Shown one piece after another: positions 1-8,309 of a stretch of 55,991 bases of DNA. This DNA comes from Bacillota bacterium. Its GTDB lineage: Bacteria; Bacillota; Clostridia; Peptostreptococcales; Anaerovoracaceae. The position numbers were made by a program, and so were the translations under genes. The DNA is taken from NCBI GenBank assembly GCA_017432345.1, contig JAFRJI010000032.1, positions 1-55,991 of the forward strand, in the 5' to 3' direction. Below the pieces are notes generated by a model that was given only the letters and a program-made list of their open reading frames with translations, was not told the DNA's origin and searched no databases. The number at the start of each line of letters is the position of its first letter. The stretch's first letter is position 1.

Positions 1-90
1 TGAAAACCGCCTTTCTTTCTGTTTCTATTTTACCATTTATTGGGTTTAAAGACTTCGTTTTCAATGATGTTTTAAATTTTGTGCAATAGA

Positions 91-125
91 AAAGGTCCGT
101 CATCTCATCGCTGAGTTCGGACCTT
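91..125 (-). terminator. Terminator downstream of tRNA-Arg
   Basis: An inverted repeat (AAGGTCCG paired with CGGACCTT) is followed on the minus strand by a TTTTC tract. It lies about 45 bases past the 3' end of the minus-strand tRNA, which suits a rho-independent terminator for that gene. Confidence 0.6.
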
Positions 126-138
126 TGTCTACAGTCTG

Positions 139-170
139 AAGGCTGAAACGATTATGTTTCAGCCTTTTTT
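139..170 (+). terminator. Hairpin with T-tract next to the tRNA
   Basis: An 11-bp perfect stem (AAGGCTGAAAC paired with GTTTCAGCCTT) is followed on the plus strand by a T run. It reads best as a plus-strand terminator for a gene left of the window, although no plus-strand gene is visible before it. It could also fold in the tRNA 3' trailer on the minus strand. Bases 1-90 hold nothing else I can identify. Confidence 0.5.
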
Positions 171-245
171 GGCGAGGCACCCGGGACTCGAACCCGGAAC
201 CAGCAGATTCGAAGTCTGATACTCTATCCGTTGAGCTAGTGCCCC
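170..245 (-). tRNA. tRNA-Arg (anticodon UCG)
   Basis: The reverse complement folds as a 76-nt tRNA. The seven-base acceptor stem is GGGGCAC paired with GTGCCTC (one G-U pair), the discriminator is G, and CCA is encoded. The T arm has GGTTCGAGTCC, and the anticodon loop CTTCGAA sits in a TCAGA/TCTG stem. The anticodon TCG reads the arginine codon CGA. Confidence 0.95.
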
Positions 246-257
246 GCGACAAGAGGT

Positions 258-286
258 ATTATAAATGATATGGGACTGGCTGGCAA
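258..286 (-). promoter_or_regulatory. Promoter of tRNA-Arg
   Basis: On the minus strand TTGCCA (281-286) and TATAAT (258-263) are separated by 17 bases. This is a near-consensus sigma-A promoter ending 12 bases before the tRNA 5' end. Confidence 0.7.
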
Positions 287-363
287 CCGGTTTCCATGAG
301 CTCCGGGGCGCGTTAACATAATGAAATTTAAGGGTTTCTGGGCCAATCGCCAGCCCAAATCCA

Positions 364-392
364 TAGACGTATATTGTCATATATTGTATAAT
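364..392 (+). promoter_or_regulatory. Candidate promoter of the LCP operon
   Basis: TATAAT at 387-392 lies 17 bases after TAGACG (4 of 6 matches to the -35 consensus) and about 30 bases before the first LCP gene. The -10 is perfect and the -35 weak. Bases 246-424 otherwise hold only the tRNA promoter on the other strand. Confidence 0.45.
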
Positions 393-424
393 AATTAGGG
401 TATTGCCAGAAGCAGGAGCTAGGT

Positions 425-1891
425 ATGGACATTAGCATCAAACAACTAATGCCGGTATCGATCCGGTACGCTATAGCAATCATCGTAACATTCCTATCTG
501 AAGCGGTGTTTATTTTCATGATGATGGTTCTGGACGTCATCCCGGCCAAGTACGTGATACTGATTCTTCTGGGCATGGCAGTCGTGGATTTTATCTTGCT
601 CTATTTGATGGGGCGGAACGGCAACAGGACCAGCCGGCTCGTCGCCATCGTCTTATCCGCGCTCATGCTCATCGTCATGTGCGTCGGTTCCTGGTACATG
701 TTCAGTACGTACAAAACTCTGGAGAAGATCGCGGAGTACAATTCCCATTTCGAGAATTACGATGTGCTGGCGCTCAAGGACGGCAGCTATCAGGACGAAG
801 CGAGCATCCAGGGGCAGAAAGTCTATGCGTTTGAGAACGACTCCAAGATGTACAAGGAGGCCAAGGAAAAGCTGATCACGAAGGCCAAGGTCGAGTACGA
901 GATGGTCGGCGACAGCAATGAAGCGATCAGCAAGCTGGTGGACGGAAACGGACTGACCAGCGACAATCTGGTCTACATCAGCGATACAAGCTACACCATG
1001 TTCTGCGAGGAGAATGAAGAATACAGCGATAAGATACAGGTCCTCGCGCAGATCAAAGTCTTCAAGAGAGATAAGGACAACGCGGCCAGAGTCGATGTAA
1101 CGCAGGATCCATATAACATCTGCATAACCGGCATCGATATGTGGGGCGAGATCGATCAGGTCTCCCGGAGCGATGTCAACATGATCGTCACCGTCAATCC
1201 GCAGAACCGGACCATTTTGCTCACATCTATGCCGCGGGATTCCTACGTGGTCCTGCATTCCTTCGGAGAATATGACAAACTGACCCATACGGGGGTATGG
1301 GGCGTCGATGAAACAATGACCACCATCGAAGACTGGCTCGAAACGGATCTGAATTATTACGTCCGGGTCGACTTCTCCATGCTGCGGGACATCGTCAATG
1401 CCATCGGCGGCATCGACGTCTATTCGGATTACGCATTCAAATCCGCCATTTCGGATTACAAATACAAAAAAGGCTGGAATCATCTGGACGGCAAGGCCGC
1501 CCTGTACTTTGCGCGGGAGAGAAAGGCCTTCGAGAATGAAGACCAGCAGCGGATCATCAATCAGCAGAAAGTCATGAAGGCCTGCATCAAGAAGGTGACC
1601 AGCAGCAAAGAACTCCTGACGCACTACACGAAACTGCTGAAGGCGGTCGATGACGAGATGGAAACGAACCTCAGCGAGAAGGAAATGGCCGCCATCGTCA
1701 AGATGCAGCTCAACGACATGAAGAAAAAATGGAAGATCACCACCCAGTCGGTTCAGGGCGACCTGACGATGAAGGGGACATATACCATGGGGATGGGCAG
1801 AGATTTGCTGGTATCGATTCCGCGGGAGAAATCGGTCGAGAAGGTAAAGGAGAATATCCACCGGGCTTTGTATCCGGAAGATATCGATTGA
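425..1891 (+). CDS. LytR-CpsA-Psr (LCP) family cell-wall polymer ligase
   Basis: LCP proteins move undecaprenyl-pyrophosphate-linked glycopolymers onto peptidoglycan at the outer face of the membrane. The protein has three predicted N-terminal membrane spans (about residues 12-34, 40-60 and 68-92), then an extracellular region. The LCP catalytic domain starts at about 235, with the MPRDSY motif at 269-274, a KLTHTG segment and the ARERK motif near 363-367, followed by the usual QR...NQQ segment. Start: ATG preceded by AGGAG. The second LCP gene follows after 13 bases and is a clear paralogue, so both are probably co-transcribed. Assignment to the family is firm; the particular polymer ligated is inferred from the surrounding genes. 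Confidence 0.92.
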   Translation: MDISIKQLMPVSIRYAIAIIVTFLSEAVFIFMMMVLDVIPAKYVILILLGMAVVDFILLYLMGRNGNRTSRLVAIVLSALMLIVMCVGSWYMFSTYKTLEKIAEYNSHFENYDVLALKDGSYQDEASIQGQKVYAFENDSKMYKEAKEKLITKAKVEYEMVGDSNEAISKLVDGNGLTSDNLVYISDTSYTMFCEENEEYSDKIQVLAQIKVFKRDKDNAARVDVTQDPYNICITGIDMWGEIDQVSRSDVNMIVTVNPQNRTILLTSMPRDSYVVLHSFGEYDKLTHTGVWGVDETMTTIEDWLETDLNYYVRVDFSMLRDIVNAIGGIDVYSDYAFKSAISDYKYKKGWNHLDGKAALYFARERKAFENEDQQRIINQQKVMKACIKKVTSSKELLTHYTKLLKAVDDEMETNLSEKEMAAIVKMQLNDMKKKWKITTQSVQGDLTMKGTYTMGMGRDLLVSIPREKSVEKVKENIHRALYPEDID

Positions 1892-1904
1892 TGCTGGAGG
1901 GAAG

Positions 1905-3518
1905 ATGGATATAAAAAGCAAAATCCAAAAAGCTGACATAACCCGAATAAAAGATATGCTTCAAAAGAGAAAGCTGAGGATCCTCCCGGAATCCATCGGA
2001 TTGAGCATTGCTCTGTTGGCGGGTTTCCTCGGGGAAGCGTTTTTCCTCATGCTGGTGCTGGCGCTGGACGTGCTGCCATTCAAGTATGTTCTGGCGATCA
2101 TCATTCTGCTGGTTCTGATCGACGTGGTTGTCATCGCGCTGTTCAACCAGAAGAAGATCGCTTCGGTGGAGCGCATCATCGGGCTCATCGTCATCGTCCT
2201 CGTGATGAACGTGCTGCTCATCGGTGATGTATATGTCTACAGCACCTACGACACGCTGCAGAAGATCAGCAAATACCGCGCGACATGGCAGATCTATGAT
2301 GTCGTGACGCTGAAGGACGGTGCTTACAGCACGATCGACGACATCAAAGGGCAGACCCTCAGCGTCGTGGACATGGATTCCAAACAGCTGCTGGAGGCAA
2401 AAGAGCGGCTCGTCACCGGCTACGACGTTACCTACGATGAAGAACCGACTATGGTCGATGTCGGCAGAAAGATCATCAGTGAAGACGGCACGAAGCACGA
2501 CAACATCCTGCTCGTCACGCGGGAAAACTACCGGCTGATCGGCCGTCAGATCGATGGCTTCAAACAGAACACCCAGGTCATCTACAAGATGAAAGTCAAG
2601 AAAAGGAAAGACGACGACACGAAGCGGATCGATGTGACCAACGACTCCTTCAATATCCTCATCTCCGGCAAGGACGTCTGGGGCAAGCTGAAAGAAAAAG
2701 ACGGACTGAGCGATGTCAACATGGTCATGACCATTAATCCGAAGACGAAGGAGATCCTGCTGACGTCCATTCCGAGAGACAGTTACATTCCGCTGCATAC
2801 GGCCGGCGCCAATGACAAGCTGACGCATACGGGCGTTTACGGGGAAGACGAAACGAAGAAGACCATCGAGGATTTCCTCGGTATCGATATCAATTACGGC
2901 ATCACGGTGAACTTCTCCATGCTGGTGGACATCATCGATGCCATCGATGGGATCGATGTCTATTCCAAGTACTCGTTCAAGTCGGCGATTTCCGACAATC
3001 ACTACAAGAAGGGCTGGAACCACCTGATGGGCAAGCCGGCGCTGTACTTCGCCAGAGAGCGTAAGGCCTTCCCGACCGGAGATATGCAGAGAAATAAGCA
3101 CCAGCAGAAGGTGCTCAAAGCGACCATCGAGAAAGTGACCAGCAGCAAGGTCATCCTGACTAGATACACAGGGATCCTGAAAGCTGTGGAAGATGAGATG
3201 TACACAGATCTCACCGATAAGGACCTGAAAGCGCTGGTCAAACTGACCTTGAAGAATATGAATAAGACGTGGACCGTCAAGACGGTCAATATTACAGGTT
3301 CCACAGGAATGGCGCCGTGCTACAGCATGGGCAATCAGGAACTGTCGTGCGTGTTCCCGTCACAGGAATCCGTCGACGAGGCAAAGGAAGCCATTCACGA
3401 TACGATGTTCCCGATGGACAACACCCTGAACAAGAACCACAAGAAAAAGGACGAAACAGGGCAGGAAGGCGAGCAACAGGGATCTGATACTGAAACACAG
3501 GAATCCGAAACGAACTGA
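1905..3518 (+). CDS. LytR-CpsA-Psr (LCP) family cell-wall polymer ligase, paralogue
   Basis: This is a second LCP ligase with the same layout as its neighbour: N-terminal membrane spans between about residues 30 and 115, an extracellular linker domain and an LCP domain. The latter carries IPRDSY at 289-294, KLTHTG and the arginine-rich ARERK segment. It differs by a hydrophilic C-terminal tail of about 30 residues, rich in Lys, Glu and Gln. Start ATG with GGAGGG just upstream. Tandem LCP genes are common where several wall polymers are attached. Whether the two differ in substrate cannot be read from the sequence. Confidence 0.92.
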   Translation: MDIKSKIQKADITRIKDMLQKRKLRILPESIGLSIALLAGFLGEAFFLMLVLALDVLPFKYVLAIIILLVLIDVVVIALFNQKKIASVERIIGLIVIVLVMNVLLIGDVYVYSTYDTLQKISKYRATWQIYDVVTLKDGAYSTIDDIKGQTLSVVDMDSKQLLEAKERLVTGYDVTYDEEPTMVDVGRKIISEDGTKHDNILLVTRENYRLIGRQIDGFKQNTQVIYKMKVKKRKDDDTKRIDVTNDSFNILISGKDVWGKLKEKDGLSDVNMVMTINPKTKEILLTSIPRDSYIPLHTAGANDKLTHTGVYGEDETKKTIEDFLGIDINYGITVNFSMLVDIIDAIDGIDVYSKYSFKSAISDNHYKKGWNHLMGKPALYFARERKAFPTGDMQRNKHQQKVLKATIEKVTSSKVILTRYTGILKAVEDEMYTDLTDKDLKALVKLTLKNMNKTWTVKTVNITGSTGMAPCYSMGNQELSCVFPSQESVDEAKEAIHDTMFPMDNTLNKNHKKKDETGQEGEQQGSDTETQESETN

Positions 3519-3538
3519 GACCGGGAGGAGGAAACCAA

Positions 3539-4507
3539 GTGGACAACAGACTATATGCAGCGATCGACAATCGTAAAGTGGCGATCATCGGTGCCGGATT
3601 CGTAGGAGCATCCATCGCATACGCGCTGACGATCCGTGACCTCGCCAGCGAGATCGTGCTCATCGATATCGAACAGGAAAAGGCCATGGGCGAAGCGCTC
3701 GATATCCAGCACGGCATCGCGTACATGGGAACCTCTTCGGTCCGTTCCGGGGACTATTCCGATTGCAAGAATTGCGACCTGATCATCATTACCGCCGGCA
3801 GAAACCGGAGGATCGGCGAAGACCGGCTGGATATGATCGCGGACAACATCGGTACGATGAGGAATGTCGTCGATGAGATCTCGAAGTATTATACACACAG
3901 CGCCATCATGGTGGTCTCCAATCCGGTGGACGTGCTGACCTACAAGTGCGCGGAGTGGATGGGACTGCCGAACGGCAAAGTCTTCGGTACCGGCTGTGTT
4001 CTGGACACGTCAAGACTGGTCCGGTCCATCGCCAACTATACCAATCTCAACACGGAAGTCATCAAGTGCAACATCGTAGGAGAGCACGGTACGACACAGT
4101 TCCCGGTATGGAGCCGGCTTTCCATCGCGGGTGTCCCGATGGATGAGTATTGTGAGAACGTCGGCCTTCCGTGGGGCGATGCACAGAAGGACGATCTGTA
4201 CAATCAGGTCCTCAACATGGGCGCGACCATCATCAAAGCGAAGGGGAAGACCCACTATGGGATCGCGACCTGCGTCTGCTCACTGGCCGACGCGGTCCTG
4301 AACCAGAGGCTGACCATCGCGCCGGTAACATCCACACTGCAAGGCGAATACGGCATCGAAGATGTCGCCCTGAGCCTGCCGTCCATCGTCGGCGTCAACG
4401 GTGTTGAGCACCGGCTCGAAGAACGCTGGACCGAAGAAGAACGCAGAAAGCTCGACGTCAGCGCGCAGCGTCTGATCCAAACGCTGAAGGGTCTGAAAAA
4501 TTATTGA
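3539..4507 (+). CDS. ldh: Lactate/malate dehydrogenase family protein (L-2-hydroxyacid dehydrogenase)
   Basis: This enzyme interconverts a 2-oxoacid and an L-2-hydroxyacid with NAD(H). The Rossmann motif GAGFVG is at 18-23, the proton-relay His is in GEHG, and FPVWS and HYGIA match LDH. In the mobile substrate loop (TAG-RNRRIGEDR, 85-96) the position that is Gln102 in lactate dehydrogenases appears to be Arg90. Arginine there is the malate-dehydrogenase choice, while the substrate-binding Arg109 equivalent is kept (Arg96). Start is GTG with a strong GGGAGGAGG 5-10 bases upstream. It sits between LCP ligases and a CapK-type adenylating enzyme, so a biosynthetic role in making a hydroxyacid for the polymer is possible. 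Fermentative LDH remains the simple alternative. Confidence 0.85.
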   Translation: MDNRLYAAIDNRKVAIIGAGFVGASIAYALTIRDLASEIVLIDIEQEKAMGEALDIQHGIAYMGTSSVRSGDYSDCKNCDLIIITAGRNRRIGEDRLDMIADNIGTMRNVVDEISKYYTHSAIMVVSNPVDVLTYKCAEWMGLPNGKVFGTGCVLDTSRLVRSIANYTNLNTEVIKCNIVGEHGTTQFPVWSRLSIAGVPMDEYCENVGLPWGDAQKDDLYNQVLNMGATIIKAKGKTHYGIATCVCSLADAVLNQRLTIAPVTSTLQGEYGIEDVALSLPSIVGVNGVEHRLEERWTEEERRKLDVSAQRLIQTLKGLKNY

Positions 4508-4526
4508 TTATCGAAAGAGGTCAACT

Positions 4527-5849
4527 ATGGGTTTTGTACAAAAAGAATTCAAGAACGTCATGACGCTTTACTATCTGGCGAAGCTGGATAAGAAAGTGCC
4601 GACGGACTACAAGAAAGCAAAGGCCAAGCAGAACAGAAGAGTGCACCGGGTCATGAAAACGGCCTACAAGATCCCGTTCTACCGGGAGCGGTTCGAGTCC
4701 AGAGGGCTGACGCCGGACGATTTTCATTCGGCGGAAGATCTTGCAAAATTCCCTGTCATGACGAGGAACGATATGCGCCTTTGGATGCAGAGCATCATCG
4801 AGAAGGATCCGGACATCGAGAACCGGACGGAAGTGTTCCGTACCAGCGGTTCCACTGGCATCCCGCTCAAGTTCATGATCTCGCACCGCGAAGCAGCCTG
4901 CGTCAACGCCAACTGGATCCGCGTCACGATGTTCGCCGGATACAAACCGTTCACGGGGAAGATGATGTCCTTTTTGACGACCCACTCGAAGGTGGATCCG
5001 AACAAGGGCGACTCCTGGATTCAGAAGCTGGGGCTTTTGCGCAGAAAGATCGTTCCGGAGCACCTGTACCAGGGCGAGAAGATGAAAGACCTGATCGAAC
5101 TGGTCAACGACTACAAGCCGGACATCCTCTGCTTCCGTAAGAACGTCCTCGTGCGTATGGCGGTTTACGCCAGGACCCACGGCATGGAAATCTATAAGCC
5201 GAAGATCTACACGCCGGTCAGCGAGATGGTGGACGAGATGACACGCAAGCTGTTCTTCGAGACCTACGGACCGGGCATGATGGATGCATACGGGACCAAT
5301 GAAACGGGAAGCTGCGCTGTGCGGCTTCCGGGAAAAGACAGTTTCTATGTTTACAGCGACACACACGTGCTGAACATCCACGATGAGAACGATCAGCTTG
5401 CCAATGAAGGCAGGATCATCGCCACGACCTTGTTCAAGCATGACTTCCCGGTCATCAATTATGAAGTGGGCGACATGGCTACATCCGAGATGCGGGACGG
5501 GCTGCGTTTCATCACGTCGATCAAGGGCCGGACCAACGATCTGGTCAAGCATGCGGACGGCAGCGAATCATCCGCCGCCGAGCTGTATAAGATCTTCCAC
5601 GGCAGCGAGGGCGTCGCGCAGTTCCGTTACGTGCAGGACGCCATCGACGAGATCAGCATCCTGCTGGTCAAAGATCCGGTCAATAAGAACGTTACAAAGG
5701 AAGACATCGAGAACTACGTTTCCGAGAAAATCGAAAAGCTTTACGGATATCCGGAATTCAAGCTGAACTTCAAGTGGATGGATATGATTCCACCTGACGC
5801 GAACGGCAAGATGCGGTGCTTCGTATGCAATGTAAAGGAAGGCGAATAA
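4527..5849 (+). CDS. CapK/phenylacetate-CoA ligase-like adenylating enzyme
   Basis: This belongs to the ANL adenylate-forming superfamily, which activates carboxylic acids with ATP. The phosphate-binding loop RTSGSTGIPLK (near residue 110) and the acyl-adenylate motif YGTNETG (near 253) are present. The length (440 aa) is usual for PaaK/CapK proteins, which often occur in capsule loci and are thought to activate acids for attachment to sugars. The stop overlaps the next start (TAATG), indicating coupling with wecE. A link to the dehydrogenase just upstream, as supplier of the acid, is inference; the true substrate is unknown. Confidence 0.85.
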   Translation: MGFVQKEFKNVMTLYYLAKLDKKVPTDYKKAKAKQNRRVHRVMKTAYKIPFYRERFESRGLTPDDFHSAEDLAKFPVMTRNDMRLWMQSIIEKDPDIENRTEVFRTSGSTGIPLKFMISHREAACVNANWIRVTMFAGYKPFTGKMMSFLTTHSKVDPNKGDSWIQKLGLLRRKIVPEHLYQGEKMKDLIELVNDYKPDILCFRKNVLVRMAVYARTHGMEIYKPKIYTPVSEMVDEMTRKLFFETYGPGMMDAYGTNETGSCAVRLPGKDSFYVYSDTHVLNIHDENDQLANEGRIIATTLFKHDFPVINYEVGDMATSEMRDGLRFITSIKGRTNDLVKHADGSESSAAELYKIFHGSEGVAQFRYVQDAIDEISILLVKDPVNKNVTKEDIENYVSEKIEKLYGYPEFKLNFKWMDMIPPDANGKMRCFVCNVKEGE

Positions 5850-6976
5850 TGATCCGATTCAATGTTGCACCCGTTATCGATCAGGGGATCGAATACATGG
5901 AAGCAGCCATCCGCGGTAGCAAGACCTGCGGCGATGGTCCATTCACCAAGAAATGCCAGGAATGGATCATCCAGAAGACCGCGGCGACCCAGGCGCTGCT
6001 GACGACCTCCGGCACACAGGCGTTGGAGATGGCGGCTATTTTAGCAGAGATCAAAGATGGTGATGAAGTCATTCTGCCATCTTTTACATTTTCATCGACC
6101 GCGAATGCCTTTGTGATGCGCGGCGCGAAGCTGGTATTCGTCGACATCCGGCCGGATACGAAGAACATCGATGAAACGCTGATCGAAGAAGCAATCACGG
6201 ACAAGACAAAAGTCATCGTCGCGGTGCATTACGCCGGCGTCGGTTGCGAGATGGATACGATCCTGGAAATCGCCTCCCGCCACGGCCTGATCGTTGTCGA
6301 AGACGCCGCGCAGGGCGTCATGTCGACGTACAAAGGCAAAGCCCTTGGAAGCATGGGGGATTTCGGATGCTTCAGCTTCCACGAGACGAAGAACTACAGC
6401 ATGGGTGAAGGCGGCGCGGTCCTGGTCAAGGATCCGGCAAAAGCCGAAGAGGCAGAGATCATCCGCGAGAAGGGGACAGACCGGAGCCGCTTCCTGCGCG
6501 GGCAGGTGGACAAGTATTCCTGGGTGACCATGGGATCCTCGTTCCTGCCGAGCGATGTGAACGCCGCTTATCTCTATGCGCAGCTGGAAATCGCCGATCA
6601 GATCAACGAGAACCGGCTTGCCAGCTGGAATGCATACTATGAGCAGCTGGCCGACCTGCAGCAGCGCGGGCTGATCCATCTTCCGGTGATCCCGCAGGAG
6701 TGCCGGCACAACGCGCACATGTTCTATGTTGTGACCGAAGGTCTGGAGCAGAGAACGGCGCTGATCCGGCACTTGAAAGAGAACGACATCCTAGCGGTGT
6801 TCCACTACGTGCCGCTGCATTCCGCACCGGCCGGCAGAAAGTACGGCCGCTTCCATGGCAAGGACCGGGTGACGACCAAAATCTCCGAATCGCTGGTCCG
6901 GCTGCCGATGTACTACGATCTCGAAGCGGATCAGATCCGTTATATCTGCGAAAAGATCCATGAATTCTATAAGTAA
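5849..6976 (+). CDS. wecE: dTDP-4-amino-4,6-dideoxygalactose transaminase
   Basis: This PLP-dependent DegT/DnrJ/EryC1 aminotransferase converts dTDP-4-keto-6-deoxyglucose to dTDP-4-amino-4,6-dideoxygalactose (dTDP-Fuc4N). The sequence is close to enterobacterial WecE along its full 375 residues, for example SFTFSSTANAF, REKGT and the FHETKNY motif with the PLP lysine at 181. I choose the ATG at 5849, overlapping the upstream stop as TAATG behind AAGGAAGG. An upstream in-frame start at 5816 would lie inside capK. The dTDP-sugar precursor can be made by RmlA and RmlB, encoded about 30-39 kb downstream. Confidence 0.93.
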   Translation: MIRFNVAPVIDQGIEYMEAAIRGSKTCGDGPFTKKCQEWIIQKTAATQALLTTSGTQALEMAAILAEIKDGDEVILPSFTFSSTANAFVMRGAKLVFVDIRPDTKNIDETLIEEAITDKTKVIVAVHYAGVGCEMDTILEIASRHGLIVVEDAAQGVMSTYKGKALGSMGDFGCFSFHETKNYSMGEGGAVLVKDPAKAEEAEIIREKGTDRSRFLRGQVDKYSWVTMGSSFLPSDVNAAYLYAQLEIADQINENRLASWNAYYEQLADLQQRGLIHLPVIPQECRHNAHMFYVVTEGLEQRTALIRHLKENDILAVFHYVPLHSAPAGRKYGRFHGKDRVTTKISESLVRLPMYYDLEADQIRYICEKIHEFYK

Positions 6977-6989
6977 TACAAAGTAAAAT

Positions 6990-8279
6990 ATGTTAGCAGC
7001 GATCCGGGGTATTCTGGAAAAAACGAACAACATTAATCGAAGTTCGTATATATGGAACGCGATCAATGCGATCTTGTCAGCGGCGCAATGTCCGGTGATC
7101 CTTCTCGTCATGACCAGAACGAATGGCGTCAGGGACGCCGGCGTCTTTTCGATTGCCTTCGCGGTAGCGACGCTGATGTTGTATCTGGGGCAGTACGGTC
7201 TGCGCCGGTTCCAGTCTTCGGACATCAACCAGAAATACTCCTTCGCGGAATACAACTGCATGCGCTACATCACGTGCGGGGCGATGATCCTGGCGAGTCT
7301 GGCGTATTGTATCTACGGCGTTTTCTTCAAGTCCTACGGGATGGAAAAGTTCGCCGTCGTTTTCCTGATTTGCATGCTCAAAGTGATCCAAGCCTACGCA
7401 GATGTGATCCACGGACACATGCAGCAGAGGGGCAGGCTGGATGTGGCGACCAAGGCGTCATCCACCCGCTATATTGCGGAGATGGTCTCTTACATCGTCA
7501 TGCTCATCATCACCAGAGACCTGATGGTCTCCACCTTTGTCTGCATCGGCGTTTCCACCATCGTCCTGATGCTGACGACCATCAACGCCGCGCACAATTA
7601 CTGCGACACGCTGAAACCTTCCATCACGGCCTACCGCTTCCGGCTGCTGGCCATCGAAGGGTTCCCGCTGTTCGCGAGCCTGTTCCTGAACATGTACATC
7701 ACCAACGCGCCGAAGTATGCCATCGACGCGTTTCTGACCGACGAGATACAGACGTATTACAACCTCATCTTCATGCCGGCGTTCGTGATCCAGCTGATCA
7801 CGCACTTCATCTTCAACCCGATCATCACGACCTATGCAAAACTCTGGCTGGATAAAGAGAAGGAGAGTATCCTCAAGCTCAGCAGCCTGATCCGCAAGCA
7901 GTGCGTGATCATCATCGGGCTGACAGCGCTGGCGCTGGCCGTCGCGCTGACCATCGGAATCCCTGTCCTGTCATTCATTTTCGGGGTCGATCTCAGCGAC
8001 TACAAAACAGAACTTTGCATCATCATGTTCGGCGGAGGGATGCTGGCGTACGCCACGTATTTCAGCACGGTGCTTACCGTCATCCGCATGCAGAATATCC
8101 TGGTCGTCTGCTACGGCGTCGTAGCCGCGACCGCAAAGATCTTTTCCGGCTACTTTGTTTCCCGCTACTACCTGATGGGCGCGGCGGAACTGTATGCCGG
8201 TCTCATGACGATCCTCGCGATCGCCCTGGCGGTCATCACCATCTACGGTGTCGGCAAAGAAAAAAGAGCTCTGCTTTGA
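6990..8279 (+). CDS. Polysaccharide flippase (MOP/Wzx-like)
   Basis: This is an integral membrane protein of 429 residues with about 12 hydrophobic segments across its whole length, typical of oligosaccharide-lipid flippases of the MOP superfamily. It ends the LCP-LDH-CapK-WecE operon 13 bases after wecE. The likely role is to move an undecaprenyl-linked sugar or repeat unit across the membrane. No residue-level motif fixes the substrate. The convergent terminator overlaps its last codons. Confidence 0.8.
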   Translation: MLAAIRGILEKTNNINRSSYIWNAINAILSAAQCPVILLVMTRTNGVRDAGVFSIAFAVATLMLYLGQYGLRRFQSSDINQKYSFAEYNCMRYITCGAMILASLAYCIYGVFFKSYGMEKFAVVFLICMLKVIQAYADVIHGHMQQRGRLDVATKASSTRYIAEMVSYIVMLIITRDLMVSTFVCIGVSTIVLMLTTINAAHNYCDTLKPSITAYRFRLLAIEGFPLFASLFLNMYITNAPKYAIDAFLTDEIQTYYNLIFMPAFVIQLITHFIFNPIITTYAKLWLDKEKESILKLSSLIRKQCVIIIGLTALALAVALTIGIPVLSFIFGVDLSDYKTELCIIMFGGGMLAYATYFSTVLTVIRMQNILVVCYGVVAATAKIFSGYFVSRYYLMGAAELYAGLMTILAIALAVITIYGVGKEKRALL

Positions 8280-8289
8280 GAGCTCTTTT
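8262..8289 (+). terminator. Terminator between convergent genes
   Basis: A perfect 10-bp stem (AAAAGAGCTC paired with GAGCTCTTTT) around an 8-base loop overlaps the flippase stop codon. It is A-rich on one side and T-rich on the other, so it can act in both directions between the flippase and the minus-strand wall-protein gene. Confidence 0.8.
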
Positions 8290-8309
8290 CGTAACGCTTT
8301 CCCAGCGTT

